Source: Deltaproteobacteria bacterium HGW-Deltaproteobacteria-12
GTDB lineage: Bacteria > Desulfobacterota > Syntrophia > Syntrophales > Smithellaceae
Length of the DNA stretch: 64,000 nucleotides
Direction: 5' to 3'
Assembly: GCA_002840565.1 (NCBI GenBank)
Contig: PHBK01000013.1
Span: 46,405-110,404, forward strand
Position numbers and translations under genes: made by a program. Positions within the stretch are counted from its first letter, which is position 1; every line of letters begins with the position of its first letter. The notes below the pieces were generated by a model. It was not told the DNA's origin, ran no database searches, and saw only the letters and a list, made by a program, of their open reading frames with translations. Shown here in pieces: positions 56,240 through 64,000 of this stretch.

Positions 56240-56488
56240 TTATTCCCAGCTCAGGTCTTTTTCATCAAAGCGCTGCGCTAAAATTTCTTTAGCCTGGCGG
56301 GCAAATGATTCCGGAACGAAAATCTTTACTTCACCCAGGCCGTCAACATCCAGAGAGTACGATATGACGCCGATGGCCTCGTATTGCAGCCGTGCCGGTA
56401 TTCCTTCGGTCTCTAAGCGGCCTAAAATTATCTGCGCATTAACCATACCTGCCGCTCTGTAGGCAACAACCCAGTTTTCTTCAGTCAT
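56240..56488 (-). CDS. DUF2007-like small protein
   Basis: The 82-residue protein (EENWVVAYRAAGMVNAQIILGRLETEGIP...DGLGEVKIFVPESFARQAKEIL) matches the DUF2007 pattern of putative signal-transducing proteins, a compact ACT-like fold. The start ATG at 56488 overlaps the stop of the upstream gene (ATGA), with AAAGGAT nearby. The open frame runs up to 56647 in another frame of that gene and is not used. Confidence 0.75.
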   Translation of the reverse strand: MTEENWVVAYRAAGMVNAQIILGRLETEGIPARLQYEAIGVISYSLDVDGLGEVKIFVPESFARQAKEILAQRFDEKDLSWE

Positions 56489-57450
56489 TGGAGTAAATCC
56501 TTTTCTTTCAGTCGCTCGTACTTTTCCCGGTTGATGGAGAAGGAGTGATCGTTCATCGTGGCGATGACAATCTCTTTGTAGCGGTCGTCTTCTAAGTAAT
56601 TCGTCAGCTTTTCGGACAGGGAGTATATCTGTTCCGAGGGTTGCCAATTTACAGGTTCTCCGGTGCCGGCATTGACCAGGCAGTCGGAGGCGATGGCAAA
56701 GGAAATATCCGCAAGGGGCAGCTCCGTTATATCTCTTTGCATTGCTTGCATGATTCCTGCATCAACCGGCGAAAAGAAGGAATAGGCCCTGGAGTATATC
56801 CGGGAATAAAGACCGGAATAGATGACTGCGGAATGGAAATATTCCGGAACGTCGACAATAGCATCTTTGCCGGAATGTTTTGCCAGCTTGTAGAGGAATT
56901 CCTGCATGTTCTTCAATGTCCCGAGGCCGGGGTGCTCCTGGCCCGGCAACCTTGGCTTGTCGGGAGTGAATTCCGCCCGGGGATTCTGCAGACAGAGCCA
57001 TTCGATCAGGAGTATACGCAGGCCGCCGGTGAAATCATATGCAGGTATGAAATTTTGCCGGGGCACGAAGACGCCTTCGCGGACGATGAGTTCGATAAGC
57101 CGCCTGTTTTCTTCTATGGCCCCGCAATTGACGTAAAGCCGCGATGTATAGCTATCCTGCTTATCGATGCTCACCAGGATATTCCGGAATCCCTTCTTCT
57201 GAATGATGTCAATTATACCAACTTGTTCCAGTTTTTCCATGATTTGCTGCTCGTCGTAAAGGCCCATGAAAAGATTGGTCGAGAAGAGAGATTGGATGTC
57301 GAACTGATGGGCTTTAATCGGCACAGAATCGGTGATATCCACGAGATGCCTGGGGATTTTTCTCCTGCGCAGTTTTTCCGAAGTCTGGCGAATATCGTCC
57401 CCGTAACGGGAAATACGGCCCAAGATATTCGCATAAATGTCTTTAATCAT
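56485..57450 (-). CDS. Conserved hypothetical protein
   Basis: I do not recognise this roughly 321-residue protein. It has no membrane segment or signal peptide. Noticeable segments are KIPRHLVDITDSVPIKAHQFDI, an internal GFRNILVSIDKQDSYTSRLYVN, the repeated-looking PRLPGQEHPGLG and SGLYSRIYSRAYSFF. A GTG at 57465 is in frame, but GGGGAGG lies too close to it; the ATG at 57450 is spaced better. It is translationally coupled to the DUF2007-like gene. Confidence 0.55.
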   Translation of the reverse strand: MIKDIYANILGRISRYGDDIRQTSEKLRRRKIPRHLVDITDSVPIKAHQFDIQSLFSTNLFMGLYDEQQIMEKLEQVGIIDIIQKKGFRNILVSIDKQDSYTSRLYVNCGAIEENRRLIELIVREGVFVPRQNFIPAYDFTGGLRILLIEWLCLQNPRAEFTPDKPRLPGQEHPGLGTLKNMQEFLYKLAKHSGKDAIVDVPEYFHSAVIYSGLYSRIYSRAYSFFSPVDAGIMQAMQRDITELPLADISFAIASDCLVNAGTGEPVNWQPSEQIYSLSEKLTNYLEDDRYKEIVIATMNDHSFSINREKYERLKEKDLLQ

Positions 57451-57663
57451 GAATAAACATATCACATCCTCCCCAGGATGAGCAATGCTTCAATAAGCTG
57501 GCGCCGAAAGACTGCTGGCGGGATTATTCAAGCCCAGTCTCAGGCAATATTTTCTTCTACGTTTTTCTTGACGCCAGGTCATTCTTCTGACAAAAAGAGG
57601 CTATTGCCAGCCCGATATTTATTCATTCCCATCGCCGGTATATCATCCTGTGAGGAACGGTTT

Positions 57664-58080
57664 ATGAAAAATAAAGAAATTAAAGTTCGGGGATACCATC
57701 TCGATCAGTTTGGACATGTCAACAATGTGCGCTACCCGGAAATGCTCGAAGAAGCCCGCTGCGATTTTTTCGATCATTTTCCCGGTTTCTTTTCCCGCGT
57801 GGAGAAAACCGGCTTTTATCTGCCGATTACCAACATCAATCTCCAATATAAGAAATCATCTTTTGTCGATGACATTCTGGAAATCAGGACTCTAATCTCC
57901 AACCTAAGTGAAACAGCAGTAACCATCCATCAGACCATAACTGTCAAGGGTACCAATAGGGTCATTGTGGAGGCGGATGTCGTTTGTGCCGCCGTTGATC
58001 TGAAAACCGGCAAACGCGCATCCATTGCCGGAGAACTCCGCGCCGAGCTGGAAGCAGTTATTGCGGGTTGCGAAAAATAA
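57664..58080 (+). CDS. Hotdog-fold acyl-CoA thioesterase (4HBT type)
   Basis: The 138-residue protein has the 4-hydroxybenzoyl-CoA thioesterase pattern: VRGYHLDQFGHVNNVRYPEMLEEAR, with the active-site Asp after the HxD-like start, a central helix and NLQYKKSSFVDDILEIRT. It should hydrolyse acyl-CoA or acyl-ACP to the acid. GAGGAACGG precedes the ATG at 57664; the open frame begins at 57478 without support. The gene ends seven bases before the convergent dehydrogenase gene. Confidence 0.88.
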   Translation: MKNKEIKVRGYHLDQFGHVNNVRYPEMLEEARCDFFDHFPGFFSRVEKTGFYLPITNINLQYKKSSFVDDILEIRTLISNLSETAVTIHQTITVKGTNRVIVEADVVCAAVDLKTGKRASIAGELRAELEAVIAGCEK

Positions 58081-58087
58081 TTTGGCC

Positions 58088-59119
58088 TTACGCTATGCGG
58101 ATAAGAACCTTCACATCCTCAGAGGTGCTTGAAGACAGGCGTTCAAAGGCCTCCTGGGCTTCACCAAGCAGGATTTTCCTGTTAATGATCTTGCCGGCAG
58201 CCAGCCTTTTGCCGGCAAGATATTCCATGGTCAGATCGAACTCGTCGGGGAGATAACCGAAAGAGCCCTTCTGAGCGATCTCTTTGGTGACGATGACCAT
58301 TGTCGGTAAGGCCTGAGGATGAAGGCTCAGCCCGCACAGCACCAGTGTGCCCCGCCGTTTTAAAGCAGAAATGGCTGTGTTCATTCCCCCGGCGGAGCCG
58401 GAAGTCTCTATGGCAATATCGAAGGCGTTTTTTGCCGCCTTTTTTAGCGTCGATGCAAGCTTGGGGTCGGCGGCATCAAAGGCGGCATCAATGTCACCCA
58501 GCTCGTGGGCAAAAATCCTGCGAGAAGCATTGATTTCGGTCAGCGCTATATATGAAGCACCGCTGATTTTCACCCAGGCAGCGCACAGCAGGCCGATGGG
58601 ACCGCCGCCGGTTATCAGTACCCGGTCTCCGGCTTTTATGCCCGCCTGGCGAATTGCATGGAGCGCGACAGCTGCCGGTTCAATGATGGCGGCATCATCA
58701 TCGCCGATGCCGTCCGGCAGTTTCCTGACCATTTCCGGCTGTAATTTCAGATATTGGGCATAGGCCCCGGGGCAGTTATTACCGATAAATGGTCGGGTCA
58801 TAATTTTCATGCAGAGATTTGGCCAGCCCCGGGAACATGTTTCACAGATTCCGCAAGGGTGCATCGGCAGGGCGGTTACCCGGTCATGCGGCGCCAGGTC
58901 GGCCCTGCTGCCGGGATCGGAAATGGTGCCGCAAAATTCATGACCCGGAACAAGACCCGGGGCGCCGCACATGTCCAGCCCCGATTCCCAGTAATGAATG
59001 TCGGAGCCGCAGATTCCGCAGGTACTTACCTTGATGATGACATTATGGCCGTCAGGTTCAGGGGCCGCAATATCCACCAAGGCAAAATGCCGGGGGCCGG
59101 TTATTCTGACTGCCTGCAT
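58088..59119 (-). CDS. Zinc-dependent alcohol dehydrogenase (MDR family)
   Basis: This 343-residue protein shows the catalytic zinc site CGICGSDIHYW, GHEFCGTI, the structural zinc Cys group (CGICETCSRGWPNLC), and the NAD(P) loop GGGPIGLLCA. It is of the sorbitol/threonine-dehydrogenase-like subfamily and oxidises a secondary alcohol or polyol. It lies 30 bases downstream of the acyl-CoA dehydrogenase gene and so may act on a hydroxyacyl intermediate (inference). Confidence 0.92.
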   Translation of the reverse strand: MQAVRITGPRHFALVDIAAPEPDGHNVIIKVSTCGICGSDIHYWESGLDMCGAPGLVPGHEFCGTISDPGSRADLAPHDRVTALPMHPCGICETCSRGWPNLCMKIMTRPFIGNNCPGAYAQYLKLQPEMVRKLPDGIGDDDAAIIEPAAVALHAIRQAGIKAGDRVLITGGGPIGLLCAAWVKISGASYIALTEINASRRIFAHELGDIDAAFDAADPKLASTLKKAAKNAFDIAIETSGSAGGMNTAISALKRRGTLVLCGLSLHPQALPTMVIVTKEIAQKGSFGYLPDEFDLTMEYLAGKRLAAGKIINRKILLGEAQEAFERLSSSTSEDVKVLIRIA

Positions 59120-59149
59120 ATTTCTATCCTTTTTCTCCTGATTTCTCAG

Positions 59150-60958
59150 TTATTCCTCAAAATAGTCGTTTTTCATGGTGACGGTGAGACCGTCGCCGGA
59201 AAGCAGGCGGATGGCCAGGCCTTCGATTTTGGGCAGTTCATAACCGAAGAAATAGCGGCAGGTGTATACCTTGCCGTTATAGAAATTCGCATCGGCTTCA
59301 TTTAGACTGCCCTGCAGGGCTTTTTGCGCTGCGGTTGCCTGTTTTAGCCACTGCCAGGCAATGGCAATGATTCCGAAGTATTCCAGATACAGAGTAGCAT
59401 CCGCGAGGAACATTTCCGGGCCTTCTTTGGCGGCTAAACCGAAGAGGTGAGCGGTTACTTTTTCCAACTGTCCGAGAGCATTCTCCAGTGCCGCCGCGAA
59501 ATTTTTCAATTCCGGGTCATTTTGTGCCGCTGCAATGGCCTGGCGCACTTCAGCAAGGTAGAGCTGGGCGGCTTTGCCTTTTTTCATCATCATTTTTCGT
59601 CCCAGCAGATCCATTCCCTGAATACCCGTAGTTCCCTCGTGAATGGGATGGATGCGGACGTCACGATAAAACTGCTCCAGGGGAAACTCTTCGCAATAGC
59701 CATAACCGCCGAGAATTTGTATGCCGGCACTGCACGACAGAATTCCCATTTCCGACGGATAAGTTTTGGCCACGGGAGTCAGCAGTTCCAGCAGAAGGTT
59801 ATAATTTTCATGGTCCTCGCCGGTGCTGACTTTTTCCAGGTCATGATAAAGGCTGCACTGAATCAGCAGGGAGAGCGACCCTTCCACAATCGCCCGCTGG
59901 AAGAGAAGCATGCGCTTGATATCGGCATGTTCGATGATCGGCACTTGCGGCGCGAGAGGATCTTTCGACGAAAGTTTCCGTCCCTGGGGCCGTTCTTTTG
60001 CGTACTCCAGCGAGGCGTAATAGGCAGCCGAAGAAATGCAGGCGGCGCCGAGGCCGACATCTATCCTGGCCTCGTTCATCATCTGGAACATGTAGCCCAG
60101 ACCTTTGTTGGGTTCACCTACCAGCCAGCCCCGGCATTCATCGTTCTCGCCAAAGGCCAGCTGGGTGATCGGTGCGCCGCGATAACCCAGCTTGTGATAA
60201 ATTCCGGCACAGTTGACATCATTGAAAACCAGCCCGCCTTTCCCTTCAATCCGCTTCTTGGGAACAACGAACAGAGATATGCCCTTGACACCGGGAGGAG
60301 ATCCCTTGATTCGGCCGATGACCAAATGAATAATATTATCAACACCGGTATGCTCACCGGCGGAAATGAAGATCTTTTGGCCTTTCATCCTGTAGTACCC
60401 CTGATCTGTCGCTTCCGCGGTCAGGGTGATGTCGGTAAGAGAACTTCCCGCCTGGGGTTCCGTCAAGGCCATGGTACCCTGCCATTCGCCGGCCAGCATT
60501 TTGGGTATGTACAGGTCTTTCATTTCCTGTGTGCCATACGAAGCGATCAAACCGGCGGCTCCGATCGCCAGGCTATTATAGACTGATCCGGAATAATTGG
60601 CCGCCGCAAAAATGGCTGTCGGCACCATCATGCCGATCATCTCGGGCAATTGCTGTCCGCCGAGTTCACTGTCGAAGGTGGCGCCGATCCATCCGCCCGC
60701 GCCGCACTCCCGCATGATCGTCCTGACCTGGGGATGTACCTTCACTTCGCCGTGGACATATTCCGGCTGATTTTTGTCCATTTCGGAGAGAATCGGTTTG
60801 AAGAGATCCTTCCCCATTTTCATGGCTGTTTGCATTACCATGTCAAAAACTTCCCGGCTGTGGTCTGCATAACGGGGATACTTGAGGAGCTGCTCCACAT
60901 CAAACAACTCATAGAGTAAAAATTTGAGATTCCTGTCACTGATGAATTTTTCCGCCAT
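59150..60958 (-). CDS. Acyl-CoA dehydrogenase with C-terminal extension (about 600 residues)
   Basis: The 602-residue protein has the usual N-terminal dehydrogenase domains (MALTEPQAGSSLTDI, GQKIFISAGEHT, GGYGYCEEFPLEQFYRDVRIHPIHEGTTGIQ) and about 130 extra C-terminal residues of the Acyl-CoA_dh_C type. The catalytic Glu lies in HEGTTGIQ. Members oxidise medium- or long-chain acyl-CoA, using ETF as electron acceptor. AAGAGGAT precedes the ATG. The gene follows the dehydratase-family gene by 104 bases. Confidence 0.92.
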   Translation of the reverse strand: MAEKFISDRNLKFLLYELFDVEQLLKYPRYADHSREVFDMVMQTAMKMGKDLFKPILSEMDKNQPEYVHGEVKVHPQVRTIMRECGAGGWIGATFDSELGGQQLPEMIGMMVPTAIFAAANYSGSVYNSLAIGAAGLIASYGTQEMKDLYIPKMLAGEWQGTMALTEPQAGSSLTDITLTAEATDQGYYRMKGQKIFISAGEHTGVDNIIHLVIGRIKGSPPGVKGISLFVVPKKRIEGKGGLVFNDVNCAGIYHKLGYRGAPITQLAFGENDECRGWLVGEPNKGLGYMFQMMNEARIDVGLGAACISSAAYYASLEYAKERPQGRKLSSKDPLAPQVPIIEHADIKRMLLFQRAIVEGSLSLLIQCSLYHDLEKVSTGEDHENYNLLLELLTPVAKTYPSEMGILSCSAGIQILGGYGYCEEFPLEQFYRDVRIHPIHEGTTGIQGMDLLGRKMMMKKGKAAQLYLAEVRQAIAAAQNDPELKNFAAALENALGQLEKVTAHLFGLAAKEGPEMFLADATLYLEYFGIIAIAWQWLKQATAAQKALQGSLNEADANFYNGKVYTCRYFFGYELPKIEGLAIRLLSGDGLTVTMKNDYFEE

Positions 60959-61062
60959 AATTATCCTCTTCTTTAAGTATGACCGATTTCCGTCGTTTAT
61001 ATTTTGTCGGCCGGCAACTATTTATCCCTGCATCCGGGTGAAAACAATTCGACATCCAAACA

Positions 61063-62568
61063 CTATTTTTTCATTTTCGCCTGCGGGTCTAAAGCTTCTC
61101 TGTCTCCGCCGCTCATGCCGGCAATGTATTTTACGAGTTTTTTGCGGGATTCGATGTCATACTGCGTCGTGATGGCGATCTGCTCCATGATCGGCGAGCC
61201 GCCGCCATGATAGTTGCCCACGTTCATGATGCCGCCTGTGGCCGAACAAAGCACGTCGCCCAGGAAACGCCAGAACTGCGCCTGGTCTTCGGCGGACATT
61301 TTCGGATTGCGTTTGGTATATTTCAAAAGCGCCTCGCCGGTGGCCGGATTGACAAAGTCCTTCTCGTGGGGGAAGGTTGCCGGAATGCCGCCCGCGATGT
61401 CACAGAGAATCTCCGATTCGCGCCAGACCGCTTCTCCGGAAAGACATCGGCCGACGTTGCAGTAAATCGAATTCGGAATAAACGAGCCGGGGCCGTAAGG
61501 CACAAACCCGATGCCCGGAATGTAAACTTCTGGTTTCCCCAGGTCGGAAGCCGTGTAACCGGCAGCGTAACCCAGCTCGATAGTCATGATGATCTCGGCC
61601 AGTTTCTCCCGCACATGAGGCTCCTTGTGGATGTTGTTTACTTCGGCGGCCAGAGCGGCCATTCCCAGAATAACGTCGCCGATGGCCGGTTTGCATCCTG
61701 AATAGGAATGGCGGTGGAACAGGGCAAACAAGAGCGCGCAGGCTCCGCCGTGCTGATATTCACCGGCCAGAAAGACCCGCTCCCAGGGGACGAAGCAGTT
61801 TTCAAAGAGCATGTAGGAGTCGGTTGCCCCCTGGACAAAACCGCGCTTGTAATGCTCGCGGGGGCGGAGGTTATGAATGGTCGTCACCTGTTTCAGACCG
61901 TCCCAGTCGCCGGGAACGGCGAAGGCCACGGCATAGTCTTTGTCTTCAGGGCGCAGGGCTCGCGTGGGCACCACGAGAACCTCGTCGGCAACGGAGGCTT
62001 CGGAGATGTGGATCTTGCAGCCATCAACGATAATACCGTCCTTTAACCGCTCTTTGATCCGGACATAGGAACCCGGGTTCGGCTGATCGGCGGGGCGCAG
62101 CATACGGTCCCCCTTTGTATCCGTCTGGGCACAGCAACCGATGAGGTCTTCGGTCTGGAAACGGGTAAGCCATTTCTTGAAATTCTCATGGTACTGGGTG
62201 GCGCCTTTGTTGACCTTGTCCGCCTCAAAGGAAACATTATAAATCGCGTTCGTGCCGTCTATGCCCATGCAGCGCTGGATACAGCCGCCGACCTTCTGGC
62301 AGAGCATTCTGGTCATATCCTGTTTCCTGTGCAGGTCTTCCTTGTTCTGGTGAATGTGATTAAAGCGGTTGATTCTTTCACCGGTGAGGTGCGAGATGGC
62401 CGTACAGAGATCCTGGTTTTCCGGTTTGGCGGCCTCGTCGTATGTGGTGCCGATGGTGTTGATACAGTCCATCTGCAGTTCATCCGTCCGGTCGATTAAT
62501 TGTCCGTCAAAATAAATGTTTCGTTTCATCTTGGATAACCCGTTGATATAATCCTGCTTTGTTCTCAT
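61063..62568 (-). CDS. abfD: 4-hydroxybutyryl-CoA dehydratase/vinylacetyl-CoA isomerase family protein
   Basis: The 501-residue flavin/Fe-S protein carries the ligands of the 4Fe-4S cluster known from this family: CIQRC (Cys96 and Cys100) and HRHSYSGC (His285, Cys292, the H-x6-C motif). Length and the PWERVF, GRCLSGEAVW and NYHGGGSP segments agree. It is in the wider 4-hydroxyphenylacetate 3-monooxygenase family, whose other members lack these Cys. It should dehydrate 4-hydroxybutyryl-CoA to crotonyl-CoA by a ketyl-radical route, or act on a related substrate. AAAGGAG precedes the ATG. It lies between two acyl-CoA dehydrogenases. Confidence 0.9.
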   Translation of the reverse strand: MRTKQDYINGLSKMKRNIYFDGQLIDRTDELQMDCINTIGTTYDEAAKPENQDLCTAISHLTGERINRFNHIHQNKEDLHRKQDMTRMLCQKVGGCIQRCMGIDGTNAIYNVSFEADKVNKGATQYHENFKKWLTRFQTEDLIGCCAQTDTKGDRMLRPADQPNPGSYVRIKERLKDGIIVDGCKIHISEASVADEVLVVPTRALRPEDKDYAVAFAVPGDWDGLKQVTTIHNLRPREHYKRGFVQGATDSYMLFENCFVPWERVFLAGEYQHGGACALLFALFHRHSYSGCKPAIGDVILGMAALAAEVNNIHKEPHVREKLAEIIMTIELGYAAGYTASDLGKPEVYIPGIGFVPYGPGSFIPNSIYCNVGRCLSGEAVWRESEILCDIAGGIPATFPHEKDFVNPATGEALLKYTKRNPKMSAEDQAQFWRFLGDVLCSATGGIMNVGNYHGGGSPIMEQIAITTQYDIESRKKLVKYIAGMSGGDREALDPQAKMKK

Positions 62569-62646
62569 GGTGGTACTCCTTTCTGATGATAGATACCGTT
62601 GCCGGCCCCGACAGGCGCGGCAAGGGGAATAAAATTATTGAACCTG

Positions 62647-64000
62647 CTACTCTTTGAGAGCGCCGGTAAAATTATCGACCGCCATTTTCAGCGCCGCTCC
62701 TTCATTGGCCATAATACACTCGATCATGCCAAAGTATTTGGGGAATTCGGCACCGATATAAAACTGGGAAGAGAGCAGCCGGCCGCTATAGTAGGCGGCT
62801 TCCGTATTTTCCGCAATGATCTTCTGACGTTCGGCGCCTTTGGCCTCGCCCAGGATTGCCTTCGCCTGCGGAATGGTTATGGCCAGACTCCACAAATGCA
62901 GCCACGCCAGCACCAGCGGGAACATCGCCTGCTGCAGCGGTGTGGCATTTAACACCAGAGCCATGAATTTCCCTTCCTCCATCTGGATGCGCATCATTTT
63001 AATCACTTCATCGAGTTTCTCCAGGCCCCGCTGAACCGGAGCAATATATTTATCGTCGACAATTCCCTTGGCTTTTTCGACAACCCGGGCAATCTGTTTC
63101 TTCAGGATGGAATAATTGTACATCTCCGGGTTCATGAGAATTTTGCGCATTTGCAGATCCAGCGACTGAATGGCGTTGGTGCCTTCATAGATGGAAAATA
63201 CTTTGATGTCGCGGGCGTACTGCTCCACCGGATACTCCTGGCAGTAGCCGTAACCGCCGTAGACCTGTATGGCTTCGGCGGTAACCAGCCATCCGGCATC
63301 CGAAATGCCGGCCTTGACAATCGGGGTGAGAATTTCCACGATCGCCGTCGCTTCTTTGATTTCCTCGGCGTTGGAGGAATAATGCATGATGTCCTCATTG
63401 TAGGCGAGGAAAAGTGTCAGCATGCGCATGCCCTCGACGGTGCTTTTCATGTAAAGCAGCATGCGCTTGACATCAGGATGCTCGATAATGGCGACCTTCG
63501 GTGCGCCGGGATTGAGCATCTGGGTGATATGCGTGCCCTGGATGCGGTTGCGGGCATAAGTCACGGCGTGCATGTAGGCGGCGCTGGAAACCGCCTGTGC
63601 CTGGACGCCTGTATGGATGCGGGCCGCATTCATCAGTGTAAACATAATCATCATACCCTGGCGTTCTTTCCCCAGAAGATAGCCGACGCATTTGCCGTTG
63701 TCGCCGAAATTGAGTGATGAGGTGGCGTTTCCCTTGAGGCCCATCTTGTGTTCGATGCCGGAGCAGATCATATCGTTGCGTTCACCCAGTGATCCGTCCG
63801 GATTTACCAGGAATTTGGGAACGAGAAAAATGGAAATCCCCTTGGTTCCTGCGGGATCGCCTTCAATTCTGGCCAGGACCGGGTGGATGATATTAGGTGT
63901 TAAATCGTGTTCGCCGTTGCTGATGAATATCTTCTGTCCGGTGATGAGGTATGTGCCGTCGGCTTGTTTGACGGCTTTTGCCTTCAGCGCTCCGACATCG
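62647..64000 (-). CDS. Acyl-CoA dehydrogenase with C-terminal extension, truncated by the window end
   Basis: At least 450 residues are present; the N-terminus lies beyond 64000. The frame continues without a break to the window edge, with LITGQKIFISNGEHDLTP, LVPKFLVNPDG, MLNAARIHTG-like MNAARIHTGVQAQ, VYGGYGYCQEYPVEQYARD and the catalytic-Glu segment YEGTNAIQ, followed by the extra C-terminal domain. It is similar in plan to the protein at 59150-60958 but clearly divergent. Gene order suggests an operon with the dehydratase. Confidence 0.9.
   Translation of the reverse strand, partial: DVGALKAKAVKQADGTYLITGQKIFISNGEHDLTPNIIHPVLARIEGDPAGTKGISIFLVPKFLVNPDGSLGERNDMICSGIEHKMGLKGNATSSLNFGDNGKCVGYLLGKERQGMMIMFTLMNAARIHTGVQAQAVSSAAYMHAVTYARNRIQGTHITQMLNPGAPKVAIIEHPDVKRMLLYMKSTVEGMRMLTLFLAYNEDIMHYSSNAEEIKEATAIVEILTPIVKAGISDAGWLVTAEAIQVYGGYGYCQEYPVEQYARDIKVFSIYEGTNAIQSLDLQMRKILMNPEMYNYSILKKQIARVVEKAKGIVDDKYIAPVQRGLEKLDEVIKMMRIQMEEGKFMALVLNATPLQQAMFPLVLAWLHLWSLAITIPQAKAILGEAKGAERQKIIAENTEAAYYSGRLLSSQFYIGAEFPKYFGMIECIMANEGAALKMAVDNFTGALKE

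Noticed and set aside
59447-60586. Rightward 379-codon frame
   Set aside because: It is antisense to the acyl-CoA dehydrogenase; long only because of GC-biased codon use on the coding strand.

Overview
The window looks like the chromosome of a strictly anaerobic bacterium of the former Deltaproteobacteria, most plausibly the Syntrophales/Syntrophaceae (inference). The evidence is the density of acyl-CoA genes (acyl-CoA dehydrogenases, crotonase, thiolase, CoA-transferases, an acyl-CoA ligase, a 4-hydroxybutyryl-CoA dehydratase, an ADP-forming acyl-CoA synthetase), an [FeFe]-hydrogenase-like sensor, an HdrD-like Fe-S protein, a b'/b-type ATP synthase operon, an AmrS radical SAM protein, and two genes that read through an in-frame UGA as selenocysteine.

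Layout. 1-120 is the 3' end (domains V and VI) of a group II intron. 148-4125 is a crotonase and a large sigma-54 activator. 4467-13404 is a lipid/acyl-CoA cluster around a TetR regulator: DapB-like dehydrogenase, DUF6125-like protein, SDR, SCP2-type thiolase, acyl-CoA ligase, an SCP2-like/3-hydroxyisobutyrate dehydrogenase fusion and an MBL hydrolase. 13521-17255 holds housekeeping and redox genes (dCTP-deaminase-like, LUD, HAD, Tat-exported molybdopterin protein, DUF2780). 17513-24106 holds the sensory hydrogenase, two CoA-transferases (one fused to GNAT) and an acyl-CoA dehydrogenase. 24107-25050 is a gene graveyard with unmarked remnants of a thiolase and a crotonase. 25051-27449 is a two-component region. 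28276-28821 is an RND pump fragment.

28999-33892 contains the most unusual genes. A GrdB-related protein is split by UGA at 29500, giving a Sec-x-x-Cys motif. A C_GCAxxG_C_C/glutaredoxin fusion is split by UGA at 33260, giving Sec at the first conserved Cys; it follows an HdrD-like Fe-S protein directly. In both genes the apical loop of a stem-loop starts 18 bases after the UGA, as expected of a bacterial SECIS. Two tRNAs (Leu-CAA, Ala-GGC) lie between them.

33946-44167 carries plsC, an MFS transporter, a YgbA-like protein, a PpiD-like foldase, and the rod-shape operon mreB-mreC-mreD-mrdA-rodA plus a bactofilin. 44408-50286 is the F1Fo ATP synthase operon (b', b, delta, alpha, gamma, beta, epsilon; a and c lie elsewhere), followed by an ADP-forming acyl-CoA synthetase, so proton-driven and substrate-level ATP formation sit side by side. 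52461-58080 is mixed: greA, MBL protein, methyltransferase, amrS, a MITE-like repeat, and small conserved proteins. 58088-64000 returns to acyl-CoA chemistry: a zinc alcohol dehydrogenase, two about 600-residue acyl-CoA dehydrogenases (the last runs off the window) and, between them, a 4-hydroxybutyryl-CoA dehydratase family protein with all four cluster ligands.

Several gene starts are moved inward where a ribosome binding site decides the matter. No CRISPR array, rRNA or intact transposase was seen. All family assignments come from reading motifs, without database searches.
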